Below are positions 8,320 to 16,407 of a stretch of DNA of 64,000 bases, piece after piece (positions within the stretch are counted from its first letter, which is position 1; the number at the start of each line of letters is the position of its first letter). Under the pieces are notes generated by a model. The model saw only the letters and a list, made by a program, of their open reading frames with translations, made no database searches and was not told the DNA's origin. The stretch lies in contig JAUQWM010000044.1 of NCBI GenBank assembly GCA_030835125.1, forward strand, positions 124,001-188,000. The letters run 5' to 3'. The stretch comes from Gemmatimonadaceae bacterium (GTDB taxonomy: Bacteria > Gemmatimonadota > Gemmatimonadetes > Gemmatimonadales > Gemmatimonadaceae). A program made the position numbers and the translations under genes.

Positions 8320-8489
8320 ACGTGAGCCTCTGAAGCGAAAAATGGAGTCGGCGCTGTTCGGCGTGTCCGCAACCAGCGCGTCGGGCGAGGAGGCGCACAC
8401 CCGCGCGAGAGGAATCCAGCCCCCGCCCGGGTCCGGCGACTCATGCTAGGGACGATAGGCCCGGCTGGCGGGTCACTGGAGCGGGCCTT

Positions 8490-8507
8490 GTGTGAAGCAG
8501 GTCACAC
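8490..8507. promoter_or_regulatory. CRP/FNR-type operator, TGTGA-N6-TCACA
   Basis: The sequence GTGTGA-AGCAGG-TCACAC is a perfect 6+6 dyad matching the CRP-family consensus TGTGA-N6-TCACA. It lies in the divergent spacer, about 170 bp from the beta-barrel start (8319, minus) and about 130 bp from the LiaF-like start (plus). Confidence 0.55.
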
Positions 8508-8510
8508 TTG

Positions 8511-8609
<99 letters not shown>

Positions 8610-8639
8610 AGCCCTACCGGCCCGTGGCGCCCTGTACGA

Positions 8640-9401
<762 letters not shown>

Positions 9402-9404
9402 CCC

Positions 9405-10610
9405 TCAAATTACCCCCAGCTTCGCTCCCACGCGCCGGAACACCCCGACCGCGAACTCCAGGTCGTCGCGCGTGTGCGCCGCCGAGATCTGGCACCGGAT
9501 GCGGGCCGTCCCGTGCGGCACCACCGGGAATCCGAAGCCGGTGACGAAGATCCCCTCGGCGAGCATCGCGTCGCTCATCGCGATCGCCGCCGCCGTTTCC
9601 CCGATGATGATCGGCACGATCGGCGTGTCGCCGGGAATCGGCTTGAAACCCGCCTCGGTGATCGCGGCACGGAACCAGGCGGTGTTGTCCCGGAGCTGCT
9701 GGACCCGCTCCGGGTGCGTCTCGATGTAGCGGACCGCGGCCAGGGCGCTCGCCGCCACGGTCGGTGGCAACGCGTTCGAGAACAGCTGTGGCCGCGAGCG
9801 CTGGGTGAGCAGGTCGGCCAGCGCTGCCGGCCCGGCGACGAATCCGCCCGCCGCGCCGCCTAACGCCTTCCCCAGCGTCGACGTGATCACGTCGACCTCG
9901 CCCAGGACGCCGAAATGCTCGGCGGTCCCGCGCCCGGTCCTGCCGAGCACGCCGGTGGCGTGGGAATCGTCCACGGCGAGGATGGCGTCGTGGTCGCGCG
10001 CGACCTGGAGCAGCTCGGGCAGCTTGCAGATGCTGCCCTCCATCGAGAACACGCCGTCGGTCCAGATCAGGCGGCGCCGCGCCCCCGTGTGCGCCCGGAG
10101 CTTCGCGACCAGGTCGTCGAGGTCCGAGTGCTTGTAGACCACCGTCGAGCACTTCGTGATCGCCTTTGCCAGCCGCATCGAGTCGATGATCGACGCGTGG
10201 TTCAGCTCATCGGAGAAGACGACATCGCCTTCCTCGACCACGGTGGCCGTCAGGCCCTCGTTGGCGTTCCAGCACGACACGAACGTCATCGACGCCTCGC
10301 AGCCCACGAACTGCGCCAGCGCCCCCTCGAGCTCGCGGTGAACGGTGAACGTGCCGCAGATGAAGCGCACGCTTCCGGTGCCGGCACCGAACTTCCGCAG
10401 CCCCTCGTGCCCCGCCTCGATCACCTCGGGCTCGTTGCAGAGGCCGAGGTAGTTGTTCGAGGAGAGGATCAGCACGTCGCCGCGCCCCTCCATCTGCACG
10501 TGCGCCGCCTGGGGTGACGAGAGGTAGTTCAGGCGCTTGTAGACCTTCTTTTCCTTCAGGTCCGTGATCTGCGCTTCGAGTGACGTGCGGAAGGGATGAT
10601 TCAGCGACAT
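9405..10610 (-). CDS. kbl: glycine C-acetyltransferase (2-amino-3-ketobutyrate CoA ligase)
   Basis: 401 residues, family length. It is a PLP-dependent alpha-oxoamine synthase: NNYLGLCNEPEV near the start, GTGSVRFICGTFTVHRELE, HASIIDSMRLA, DDSHATGVLGRTGRG, and the PLP lysine in TSTLGKALGG. It cleaves 2-amino-3-oxobutyrate with CoA to glycine and acetyl-CoA. Upstream on the same strand is threonine dehydrogenase, which makes its substrate, so the pair forms the threonine-to-glycine route. The 91-bp gap between them holds a repeat hairpin. The Leu of GKALGG uses TTA inside GTTAGGC. Confidence 0.96.
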   Translation of the reverse strand: MSLNHPFRTSLEAQITDLKEKKVYKRLNYLSSPQAAHVQMEGRGDVLILSSNNYLGLCNEPEVIEAGHEGLRKFGAGTGSVRFICGTFTVHRELEGALAQFVGCEASMTFVSCWNANEGLTATVVEEGDVVFSDELNHASIIDSMRLAKAITKCSTVVYKHSDLDDLVAKLRAHTGARRRLIWTDGVFSMEGSICKLPELLQVARDHDAILAVDDSHATGVLGRTGRGTAEHFGVLGEVDVITSTLGKALGGAAGGFVAGPAALADLLTQRSRPQLFSNALPPTVAASALAAVRYIETHPERVQQLRDNTAWFRAAITEAGFKPIPGDTPIVPIIIGETAAAIAMSDAMLAEGIFVTGFGFPVVPHGTARIRCQISAAHTRDDLEFAVGVFRRVGAKLGVI

Positions 10611-10613
10611 GTA

Positions 10614-10699
10614 CCTTGAGGTCTGAGGTCCGAGGTCGCAAGTCCGAGGGAACGCGGAGGCCGACCATCGGACCTCCGCCCTCGGACCTCCGACCTCTC
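10614..10699. repeat. hairpin of 7-bp repeats (GAGGTCC / GGACCTC) between tdh and kbl
   Basis: GAGGTC-type copies at 10617-10650 face complementary GACCTCC/GGACCTC copies at 10668-10699 around a short loop. It lies inside the tdh-kbl operon and could act as an mRNA stem that sets the relative expression of the two genes. Confidence 0.8.
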
Positions 10700-10701
10700 G
10701 G

Positions 10702-11727
10702 TTACGCTATCTCGAATATCACCTTGCCCGCCTCGCCCGACTTGATGACGCGCATCGCGTCCTCGAAGCCCTCGAGCGGAAAGCGGTGGGTGATCACGGG
10801 CGTGGGGTCGAACTCGCCGGACAGCAGGAAGCGCGTCATCTGGTGCCAGGTGTCGTACATCCGGCGGCCGATCACGCCGTAGATCGTGATCCCCTTGAAG
10901 ATGACCTCGTTGGCGAAGTTCACGTCCATCGGCTTCGCCGGGATCCCCAGCATCTGCACCCGACCCCCCAGGCGCACCATCGCGAAGGCCTGGTGGATGG
11001 CGGCGGGAATCCCCGACATCTCGAGGACGACGTCGACACCCATGCCATTGGTGGCTCGCTGCACTGCCGCCTCGACCTGGTCGGGATGCACGGCGTCGTG
11101 CGCGCCCATCGTCTTCGCCAGCGCGAGGCGCCGGTCGTTCACGTCGGAGGCGATGATCCGTGACGCCCCGGCAGCCTTGCAGATGCCCACCGCGAAGATG
11201 CCGATCGGGCCGCATCCCGTGATCAGCACGACCGAGCCCGGGATTTCCGCGGTGAGCGCCGTGTGGAACGCGTTCCCCATCGGGTCGTGGATCCCGCCGA
11301 TGTCGAATGAGATGCTGTCGTCCAGGTGCCAGACATTGAGCGCCGGCATGGCGATGTACTCGGCGAAACAGCCGTCGCGGTCCACGCCGATGATGCGCGT
11401 GTTCGGGCAGACATGCGAGTTGCCGGTGCGGCAGGGCAGGCACCGGCCGCAGACGATGTGCCCTTCGGCGGTTACGCGGTCGCCGACGGCGACGTCCGTC
11501 ACGAGCTTGCCGACTTCGGCGACGTCGCCGGCGAATTCATGCCCCACGACGAAGGGTGGCTTGCATCGCCCGCGGGCCCAGTCGTCCCACTCGTAGATGT
11601 GGACGTCCGTGCCGCAGACGCCCGCGCGGCGCACACGGATCAGGACTTCATTGTCGCGGATCGAGGGAACAGGGACGTCGGCGAGCTGAAATCCGGGACC
11701 GGCGTGGTGCTTGACCAGGGACTTCAT
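10702..11727 (-). CDS. tdh: L-threonine 3-dehydrogenase
   Basis: 341 residues, the standard length of zinc-dependent Tdh. Catalytic-zinc ligands are in CGTDVHIYEWDDWA and GHEFAGDV; the structural-zinc cysteines are in GRCLPCRTGNSHVC. The NAD-binding motif is ITGCGPIGIFAVGICKAAG. It oxidises threonine to 2-amino-3-oxobutyrate, which Kbl then cleaves. The stop is TAA, followed by the repeat hairpin and kbl. Confidence 0.96.
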   Translation of the reverse strand: MKSLVKHHAGPGFQLADVPVPSIRDNEVLIRVRRAGVCGTDVHIYEWDDWARGRCKPPFVVGHEFAGDVAEVGKLVTDVAVGDRVTAEGHIVCGRCLPCRTGNSHVCPNTRIIGVDRDGCFAEYIAMPALNVWHLDDSISFDIGGIHDPMGNAFHTALTAEIPGSVVLITGCGPIGIFAVGICKAAGASRIIASDVNDRRLALAKTMGAHDAVHPDQVEAAVQRATNGMGVDVVLEMSGIPAAIHQAFAMVRLGGRVQMLGIPAKPMDVNFANEVIFKGITIYGVIGRRMYDTWHQMTRFLLSGEFDPTPVITHRFPLEGFEDAMRVIKSGEAGKVIFEIA

Positions 11728-11840
11728 GAGTAAGGAAACAGGGAACGGGAATCAGGAAACCGGGAAGCCGCACGGAAGGTAGCGCGCGGTTCACGTCGTG
11801 GGAGAAGGGCAGTGTACCCGTCGCCCGTCCCTCCCTCCGG

Positions 11841-12632
11841 CTACACGAGCGTCGGGATCTGTCCGCCGTCCACCTGGATGGCCGTGCCGGTGACGAAGCT
11901 CGCGCGGTCGCTTGCCAGGAACGCCACCATGGCCGCGAACTCGCGGGGATCGCCCGCCCTGCCGGTGGGAATCCCTGACATCCGCGCCTTCAACACCTCT
12001 TCCACCGACTTCTTCTCGCGCTCGGCGCGCATCCGGGCCAGGTCCACCGCCCGCTGCGTGTCGAAATGCCCCGGGAGCACCGTGTTCACGGTGACGCCAT
12101 CCCGGGCGATTTCATTCGACAATGTCTTGGCGAATCCAAGGAGTCCCGAGCGGGCGGTGTTCGACAGCAACAGCCCGCCGATCGGCATCTTCGCCGCCAT
12201 GGACGACAGGAAGATCACCCGGCCCCATTTGCGCTCGCGCATTCCGGGCACGCACGCGTGCGCCAGGCGGATCGACGCCATGAGGTTCAGGTTCAGCGCC
12301 GCCAGGTACTGCTCGTCGGTGGTGGACTCGAACACGGTCGAGGGTGGACCACCGGCGTTCGCCACGAGGATGTCGATGGGCCCGAGCACTTCCACCGCCG
12401 CCGCCGCGATGCGCACGGCTTCACCAGCTTCGGCGACGTCGCCTGGCACGGGAAGGGCACGGCTCCTGGTGGTGGCGGAAATCTCCGCCGCTTCCTTGCG
12501 GAGCAACTCCCCCCGACGGGCGACCATGGCGACGCTGGCGCCTTCCTGGGCCAGTTCACGCGCAATCGCGAGGCCGAGCCCGGACGACGCGCCGGTCACG
12601 AGCGCGACGCGACCCTGAAGACCGAGTTCCAT
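11841..12632 (-). CDS. SDR-family protein of the BKR-like subgroup lacking the catalytic Tyr/Lys
   Basis: 263 residues with a Rossmann fold: TGASSGLG (13-20) binds the dinucleotide and NAG is at 92-94. The usual YxxxK pair is replaced by S157-N-T-A-R161. The downstream PG motif (TVLPGHFDT) and C-terminal GTAIQVDGG are typical. This resembles the CDD subgroup cd05344 (BKR_like_SDR_like), described as lacking the standard catalytic tetrad, so a classical oxidoreductase reaction should not be assumed. Neighbours give no pathway. Confidence 0.85.
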   Translation of the reverse strand: MELGLQGRVALVTGASSGLGLAIARELAQEGASVAMVARRGELLRKEAAEISATTRSRALPVPGDVAEAGEAVRIAAAAVEVLGPIDILVANAGGPPSTVFESTTDEQYLAALNLNLMASIRLAHACVPGMRERKWGRVIFLSSMAAKMPIGGLLLSNTARSGLLGFAKTLSNEIARDGVTVNTVLPGHFDTQRAVDLARMRAEREKKSVEEVLKARMSGIPTGRAGDPREFAAMVAFLASDRASFVTGTAIQVDGGQIPTLV

Positions 12633-12714
12633 TCAGGGACGATATCCGCGCGATCCCGGCACGGATAGGGTGGGTGCTGGCGGAATCTCGCGCCGGTCCG
12701 CCCGTGTCAGTCCC

Positions 12715-13197
12715 TCAGCGGAACGTGACGAGAAGCGGCTCACTCGACACGACCACCGCGCTTTCGGACCCGCTATGGACCGACACCACCGGGCGGACAC
12801 GATAGGTCCCCGGGGGGAGCATGATCGGTTCGCCCTGTGATCCCTCGGGCACGACCCGCCCGGTCGTGAATACGTCGATCCGGTGCGTGGCCCCCGGTTG
12901 CAACTCCACGGGAGCGCGTAGCTCGAGCGTGCAATAGACGCGCTCAGCCGGCGTGTACGCGTTGCCGTCCGGGTCGCTCAGGAAGAAGTCCATGTTGCAT
13001 CCGGCCGAGCCCACCGAGACGGCGCGATCGCCGTTGTTGCGCACGGTGATGGCGATCCGGGCGGTGTCGCCCAGGGCAAGGTCGACGGGTTGCAGAGCGA
13101 CATCGACCGTCACGCGAGGGCCGCCGGCGGATTCGAGGACTGCGCAAGCACCCAGCAGCGGCAGTGACAGGACGCCAATCAGGCGGGGGATGTTCAT
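12715..13197 (-). CDS. lipoprotein with an Ig-like/BsuPI-type beta domain
   Basis: 160 residues from the ATG at 13197. The signal MNIPRLIGVLSLPLLGAC carries a lipobox (LGAC, Cys18). The mature part is all-beta: DLALGDTARIAITVRNNGDRAVSVG resembles the BsuPI proteinase-inhibitor-like fold seen in bacterial periplasmic proteins, and PPGTYRVRPVVSVHSG resembles an Ig strand pair. Function is unknown. The start was chosen for the lipoprotein signal; in-frame codons further upstream cross a palindromic repeat and look unconserved. Confidence 0.75.
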   Translation of the reverse strand: MNIPRLIGVLSLPLLGACAVLESAGGPRVTVDVALQPVDLALGDTARIAITVRNNGDRAVSVGSAGCNMDFFLSDPDGNAYTPAERVYCTLELRAPVELQPGATHRIDVFTTGRVVPEGSQGEPIMLPPGTYRVRPVVSVHSGSESAVVVSSEPLLVTFR

Positions 13198-13283
13198 GGG
13201 ACGAAGCGGTATGGGGTCGGCGCGTCGTGCGCGCATTGTACGCAGAAGACACCCCGTCCCCCGCGTCCCCCTAAGGTTTTCCC

Positions 13284-13304
13284 CCAATGGGGTCAGACCC
13301 CATT
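13284..13304. repeat. palindrome AATGGGGTCAGACCCCATT
   Basis: A near-perfect dyad centred near 13294. The core TGGGGTCAGACCCCA recurs at 60873-60890, where it overlaps the start of the amidase gene. REP-like palindromes of this form are dispersed repeats in several phyla. Confidence 0.75.
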
Positions 13305-13315
13305 GACCGGCTCTC

Positions 13316-16300
13316 TCAGACCGCGGAGTGTCGAGCCTCGAGCCTCGACCCTCGAGCCTCCTCCTGACGCCCTGTCGCCTTCGCCACCGCGACCGCACAC
13401 ACCTTGAACTCAGGGATGTGCGCGTAGGGGTCCAACTCGGGATTCGTGAGCAGGTTCACCGCCGCTTCGCGATAGTGCATCGGGATGAACACCTGGCGCC
13501 GCGCCACGCGGGTGGAGAGTCGCACCGAGATCCGGATCTCCCCCCGCCGCGACGAGACGCGCACTTCATCGCCGTCGCCCACGCCGAGTTCCAGGGCGTC
13601 GGCGGGGTTCAGTTCCACGATCGGCCCCGGCTCCCGGGCGTCGAGCGCAAACGACCGGCGCGTCATCGTGCCCGTGTGCCAGTGGTACATCTGGCGGCCC
13701 GTGTTCAGCATGAACGGGTACTCCTCGTCAGGCAGCTCCGCGGGCGGAAGGAACTCGACGCCGACGAACCGCGCCTTGCCGTCCGCCGTCGGGAAGCGGT
13801 CGTCGAACAGGAAGTCGGTGCCGGGGTGCTCGGCATTCAGGACCGGATACTGCAGTCCGCCATTCCCGTCGAGCCGGGCATGCGACACGCCGCGCCACGA
13901 CGGCGTCACCCGGGCGATCTCGTCCATCACCTCGGCGGAACTCGCGAACGGCGTGTGCAGGCCGATCCGGTTCGACAACTCGATGATGATCTCCAGGTCC
14001 CCGCGCGCCTTCCCGGGCGGATCGATCGCCTTGTGCGAGAGCTGGATCCGGCGCTCGGTATTCACGAACGTGCCCGTCTTCTCCGCGAACGCGGCGCCCG
14101 GCAGCACCACGTCCGCGTACCGCGCCGTCTCGGTCAGGAAGAGATCCTGCACCGCCAGGAACTCGAGCTCCCGGAACCAGTGCTCCGCGTGCGACACCTC
14201 GGGATCCGAGAGGATCGGGTTCTCCCCCATGATGTACATGCCCCGGACCGGGCTCGTCTCCTGGACGATCTGGGTCACCTTCAGTCCCACCGCGAGCGGG
14301 ATCCGCTCGTCAGGCACACCCCAGGTCGACGCGAACAGGTGGCGGATCGCCGGGTCCGTTACCGGCTGGTAGTCCGTGTAGACCATGGGGATCGCGCCGA
14401 CGTCGCTGGCGCCCTGGACGTTGTTCTGGCCGCGGATGGGGATCATCGCCGCGCCCCACCGGCCGATCATGCCGGTCGCCAGGATCAGGTTCAACAGCGT
14501 CGCGACGATGTCGGTCCCCGTCGAGTGCTGGGTGAGCCCCATCGCCCACAGCGTGGCCGAGCGAGGCCCTCGCGCGTACGTCTCGGCGGCGCGCCGGATC
14601 AGCTCGGCGGGGACCCCGGTGATCGTCGCCGCGCGTTCCGGCGTATACGGCTTCACGGCGTCACGCACCGAGTCGAAGTCGTGCGTGCGCGCCGCGATGA
14701 AGGCCGTGTCCTCGAGCCCCATGGCCAGGATGTGGTGCAGCATCCCGTTGAGCAGCGCGACGTCGGTGCCCGGCACTGGCTGCAGGTGGATGTGCGCCCG
14801 CGCCGCCAGCTCGATCCGCCGCGGATCGGCGACGATCAGCGTGGCTCCGCGCTTCACGGCGCGCTTGATCGCCGCGCCGAAGACCGGGTGCGATTCGGTC
14901 GTGTTCGCGCCGAGGATGAAGATCACGTCGGATTCGGTCTCCACTTCCCGCATGGAGCCCGACGCGGCGCTGGTGTTCATCGATCGCTGCATCGCCGCGA
15001 CGGACGAGGAATGACAGAGCCGGGTGCAGTGGTCGACGTTGTTGGTCCCGATCCCGCCACGGAACATCCGCTGCAGCAGGTAATTCTCCTCGTTGCTGCA
15101 CTTGGCGGACTGGAAGACGGCGAGCGAGGCCGGCCCGTTCGTGTCGCGCAGGCGGGTGAGCTCCTGCGCCGTCAGTTCCATCACCTCATCCCAGGTCGCC
15201 TCCCGGAAGGGCTCGTACCAGGACTTCGGCGTTGCCACCCGGTCCCTCGGGTCGCCCAGCGACCCCATGCCGGACGGGGACGTATCGAGGGGATTCGACT
15301 TCGGGCGTCGCTTCTTCCCCATCGACTCTTCCTGCACCAGGTCCCAGGGGCCGCCCCGTCGCTGCCAGCCGGCGCGGGCATGCTCGACCGGGTCGAAGAC
15401 CCATCGTCCGTCCCTCTTGGACCACCCCCGGCGGATGAGCGGCGTCGTGAGGCGGTCGCGGTGCTGCACGAAGTCGGTCCCGAAACGGCCCTTCACGCAG
15501 GTCGAGCCATTGTTGGGGGTGTTCTCCTCGATCCACGGGCTGCGCACGTGAACGACCGTTTCGTCGCGCACCTCCAGGTCGATCTGGCACCCCACGCCGC
15601 AGTACGGGCAGACGCTGCGTACGGTGCGATCCACGACGGGCAGGTCCTTCGAGCGCATGCGGTCCACCATGTTCCCGTTCGCGGCCCGCACGGCCATCGG
15701 GATGATGTCATGGATCGCCCCGGTAGGGCACACGCGCACGCACTCCCCGCACCACGTGCACCCGGCGTGTTCCGGATTCCCGTCGGCGCCGACGATGATC
15801 TCCGCGTGGTCGCCCCGGTTCGCGACGTCGAGCACCCCCACCACCTGGATGTCCTCGCAGGCGCGCACACAACGCGTGCAGAGGATGCAGGTGCTCATGT
15901 CGTGCCGGATGACCGGGTCGTTGTCCCGCTCGTCGCCGGTCCGCAGCGGCATGCCCGAACGCCGGTCGGTCGGCACGTCGTAACGCCTGACGAGTTGCTC
16001 GAACTCGTTCCGGTAGCCGCCCGCCGGGATCTGGTCGGTCGGATAGCGTTCGAGGAGCAGGGACAGCACGCCCTGCCGGTTCTTCACCGCGGCCAACGAC
16101 TCGGTGGCGACGACCATGCTCTCGGCGGCCTGCGTGGCGCACGAGGCCACCAGCTTCGGGTTCCCCTCGACCGAGACCAGGCAGATCCGGCAATTGCCGA
16201 CCGTCGGCAGCTTCGGGTACCAGCACAGCGTCGGCACGTCGATGTGGACGGCCCGCGCCGCGTCCAGGATGGTCGCGCCGTCGGGTACGGTAACGGTGAC

Positions 16301-16324
16301 GCCGTCTACAGTCAGCTTCGGCAT
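13316..16324 (-). CDS. formate dehydrogenase alpha subunit (molybdopterin, Cys form)
   Basis: 1002 residues. Order: 2Fe-2S ferredoxin domain (CWYPKLPTVGNCRIC), His/Cys NADH-G-like region, two 4Fe-4S clusters (CILCTRCVRAC; CTWCGECVRVCP), then the molybdopterin oxidoreductase with its own cluster (CPYCGVGC...CVKG). The Mo ligand is Cys in CTRLCH, not selenocysteine. It oxidises formate, or an analogous substrate, in the NAD-linked FdhA/FdsA style. An unusual basic insert (about 330-365, including GKKRRPKSNPLDT) precedes the catalytic domain. The last residues (EEARGSRLEARHSAV) are encoded by a TCGAGCC repeat. No beta/gamma subunits or chaperone genes are adjacent. Confidence 0.9.
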   Translation of the reverse strand: MPKLTVDGVTVTVPDGATILDAARAVHIDVPTLCWYPKLPTVGNCRICLVSVEGNPKLVASCATQAAESMVVATESLAAVKNRQGVLSLLLERYPTDQIPAGGYRNEFEQLVRRYDVPTDRRSGMPLRTGDERDNDPVIRHDMSTCILCTRCVRACEDIQVVGVLDVANRGDHAEIIVGADGNPEHAGCTWCGECVRVCPTGAIHDIIPMAVRAANGNMVDRMRSKDLPVVDRTVRSVCPYCGVGCQIDLEVRDETVVHVRSPWIEENTPNNGSTCVKGRFGTDFVQHRDRLTTPLIRRGWSKRDGRWVFDPVEHARAGWQRRGGPWDLVQEESMGKKRRPKSNPLDTSPSGMGSLGDPRDRVATPKSWYEPFREATWDEVMELTAQELTRLRDTNGPASLAVFQSAKCSNEENYLLQRMFRGGIGTNNVDHCTRLCHSSSVAAMQRSMNTSAASGSMREVETESDVIFILGANTTESHPVFGAAIKRAVKRGATLIVADPRRIELAARAHIHLQPVPGTDVALLNGMLHHILAMGLEDTAFIAARTHDFDSVRDAVKPYTPERAATITGVPAELIRRAAETYARGPRSATLWAMGLTQHSTGTDIVATLLNLILATGMIGRWGAAMIPIRGQNNVQGASDVGAIPMVYTDYQPVTDPAIRHLFASTWGVPDERIPLAVGLKVTQIVQETSPVRGMYIMGENPILSDPEVSHAEHWFRELEFLAVQDLFLTETARYADVVLPGAAFAEKTGTFVNTERRIQLSHKAIDPPGKARGDLEIIIELSNRIGLHTPFASSAEVMDEIARVTPSWRGVSHARLDGNGGLQYPVLNAEHPGTDFLFDDRFPTADGKARFVGVEFLPPAELPDEEYPFMLNTGRQMYHWHTGTMTRRSFALDAREPGPIVELNPADALELGVGDGDEVRVSSRRGEIRISVRLSTRVARRQVFIPMHYREAAVNLLTNPELDPYAHIPEFKVCAVAVAKATGRQEEARGSRLEARHSAV
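13319..13362. repeat. 7-bp tandem repeat TCGAGCC, overlapping the formate dehydrogenase 3' end
   Basis: Four copies of TCGAGCC/TCGACCC form the final codons of the formate dehydrogenase gene, showing that the repeat lies within the translated region. Confidence 0.8.
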
Positions 16325-16407
16325 TCGCCCTGCCAGGAGGATTGGCCGGAGGGGCCCGGCTCAATCCATAATGACAGCGGGGGCGCGGACGCGTCCAGTG
16401 ACCCCGA

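Noticed and set aside
14985-15030. Selenocysteine in the formate dehydrogenase
   Set aside because: The molybdenum-ligand position is a normal cysteine codon (CTRLCH); there is no in-frame TGA in the gene.
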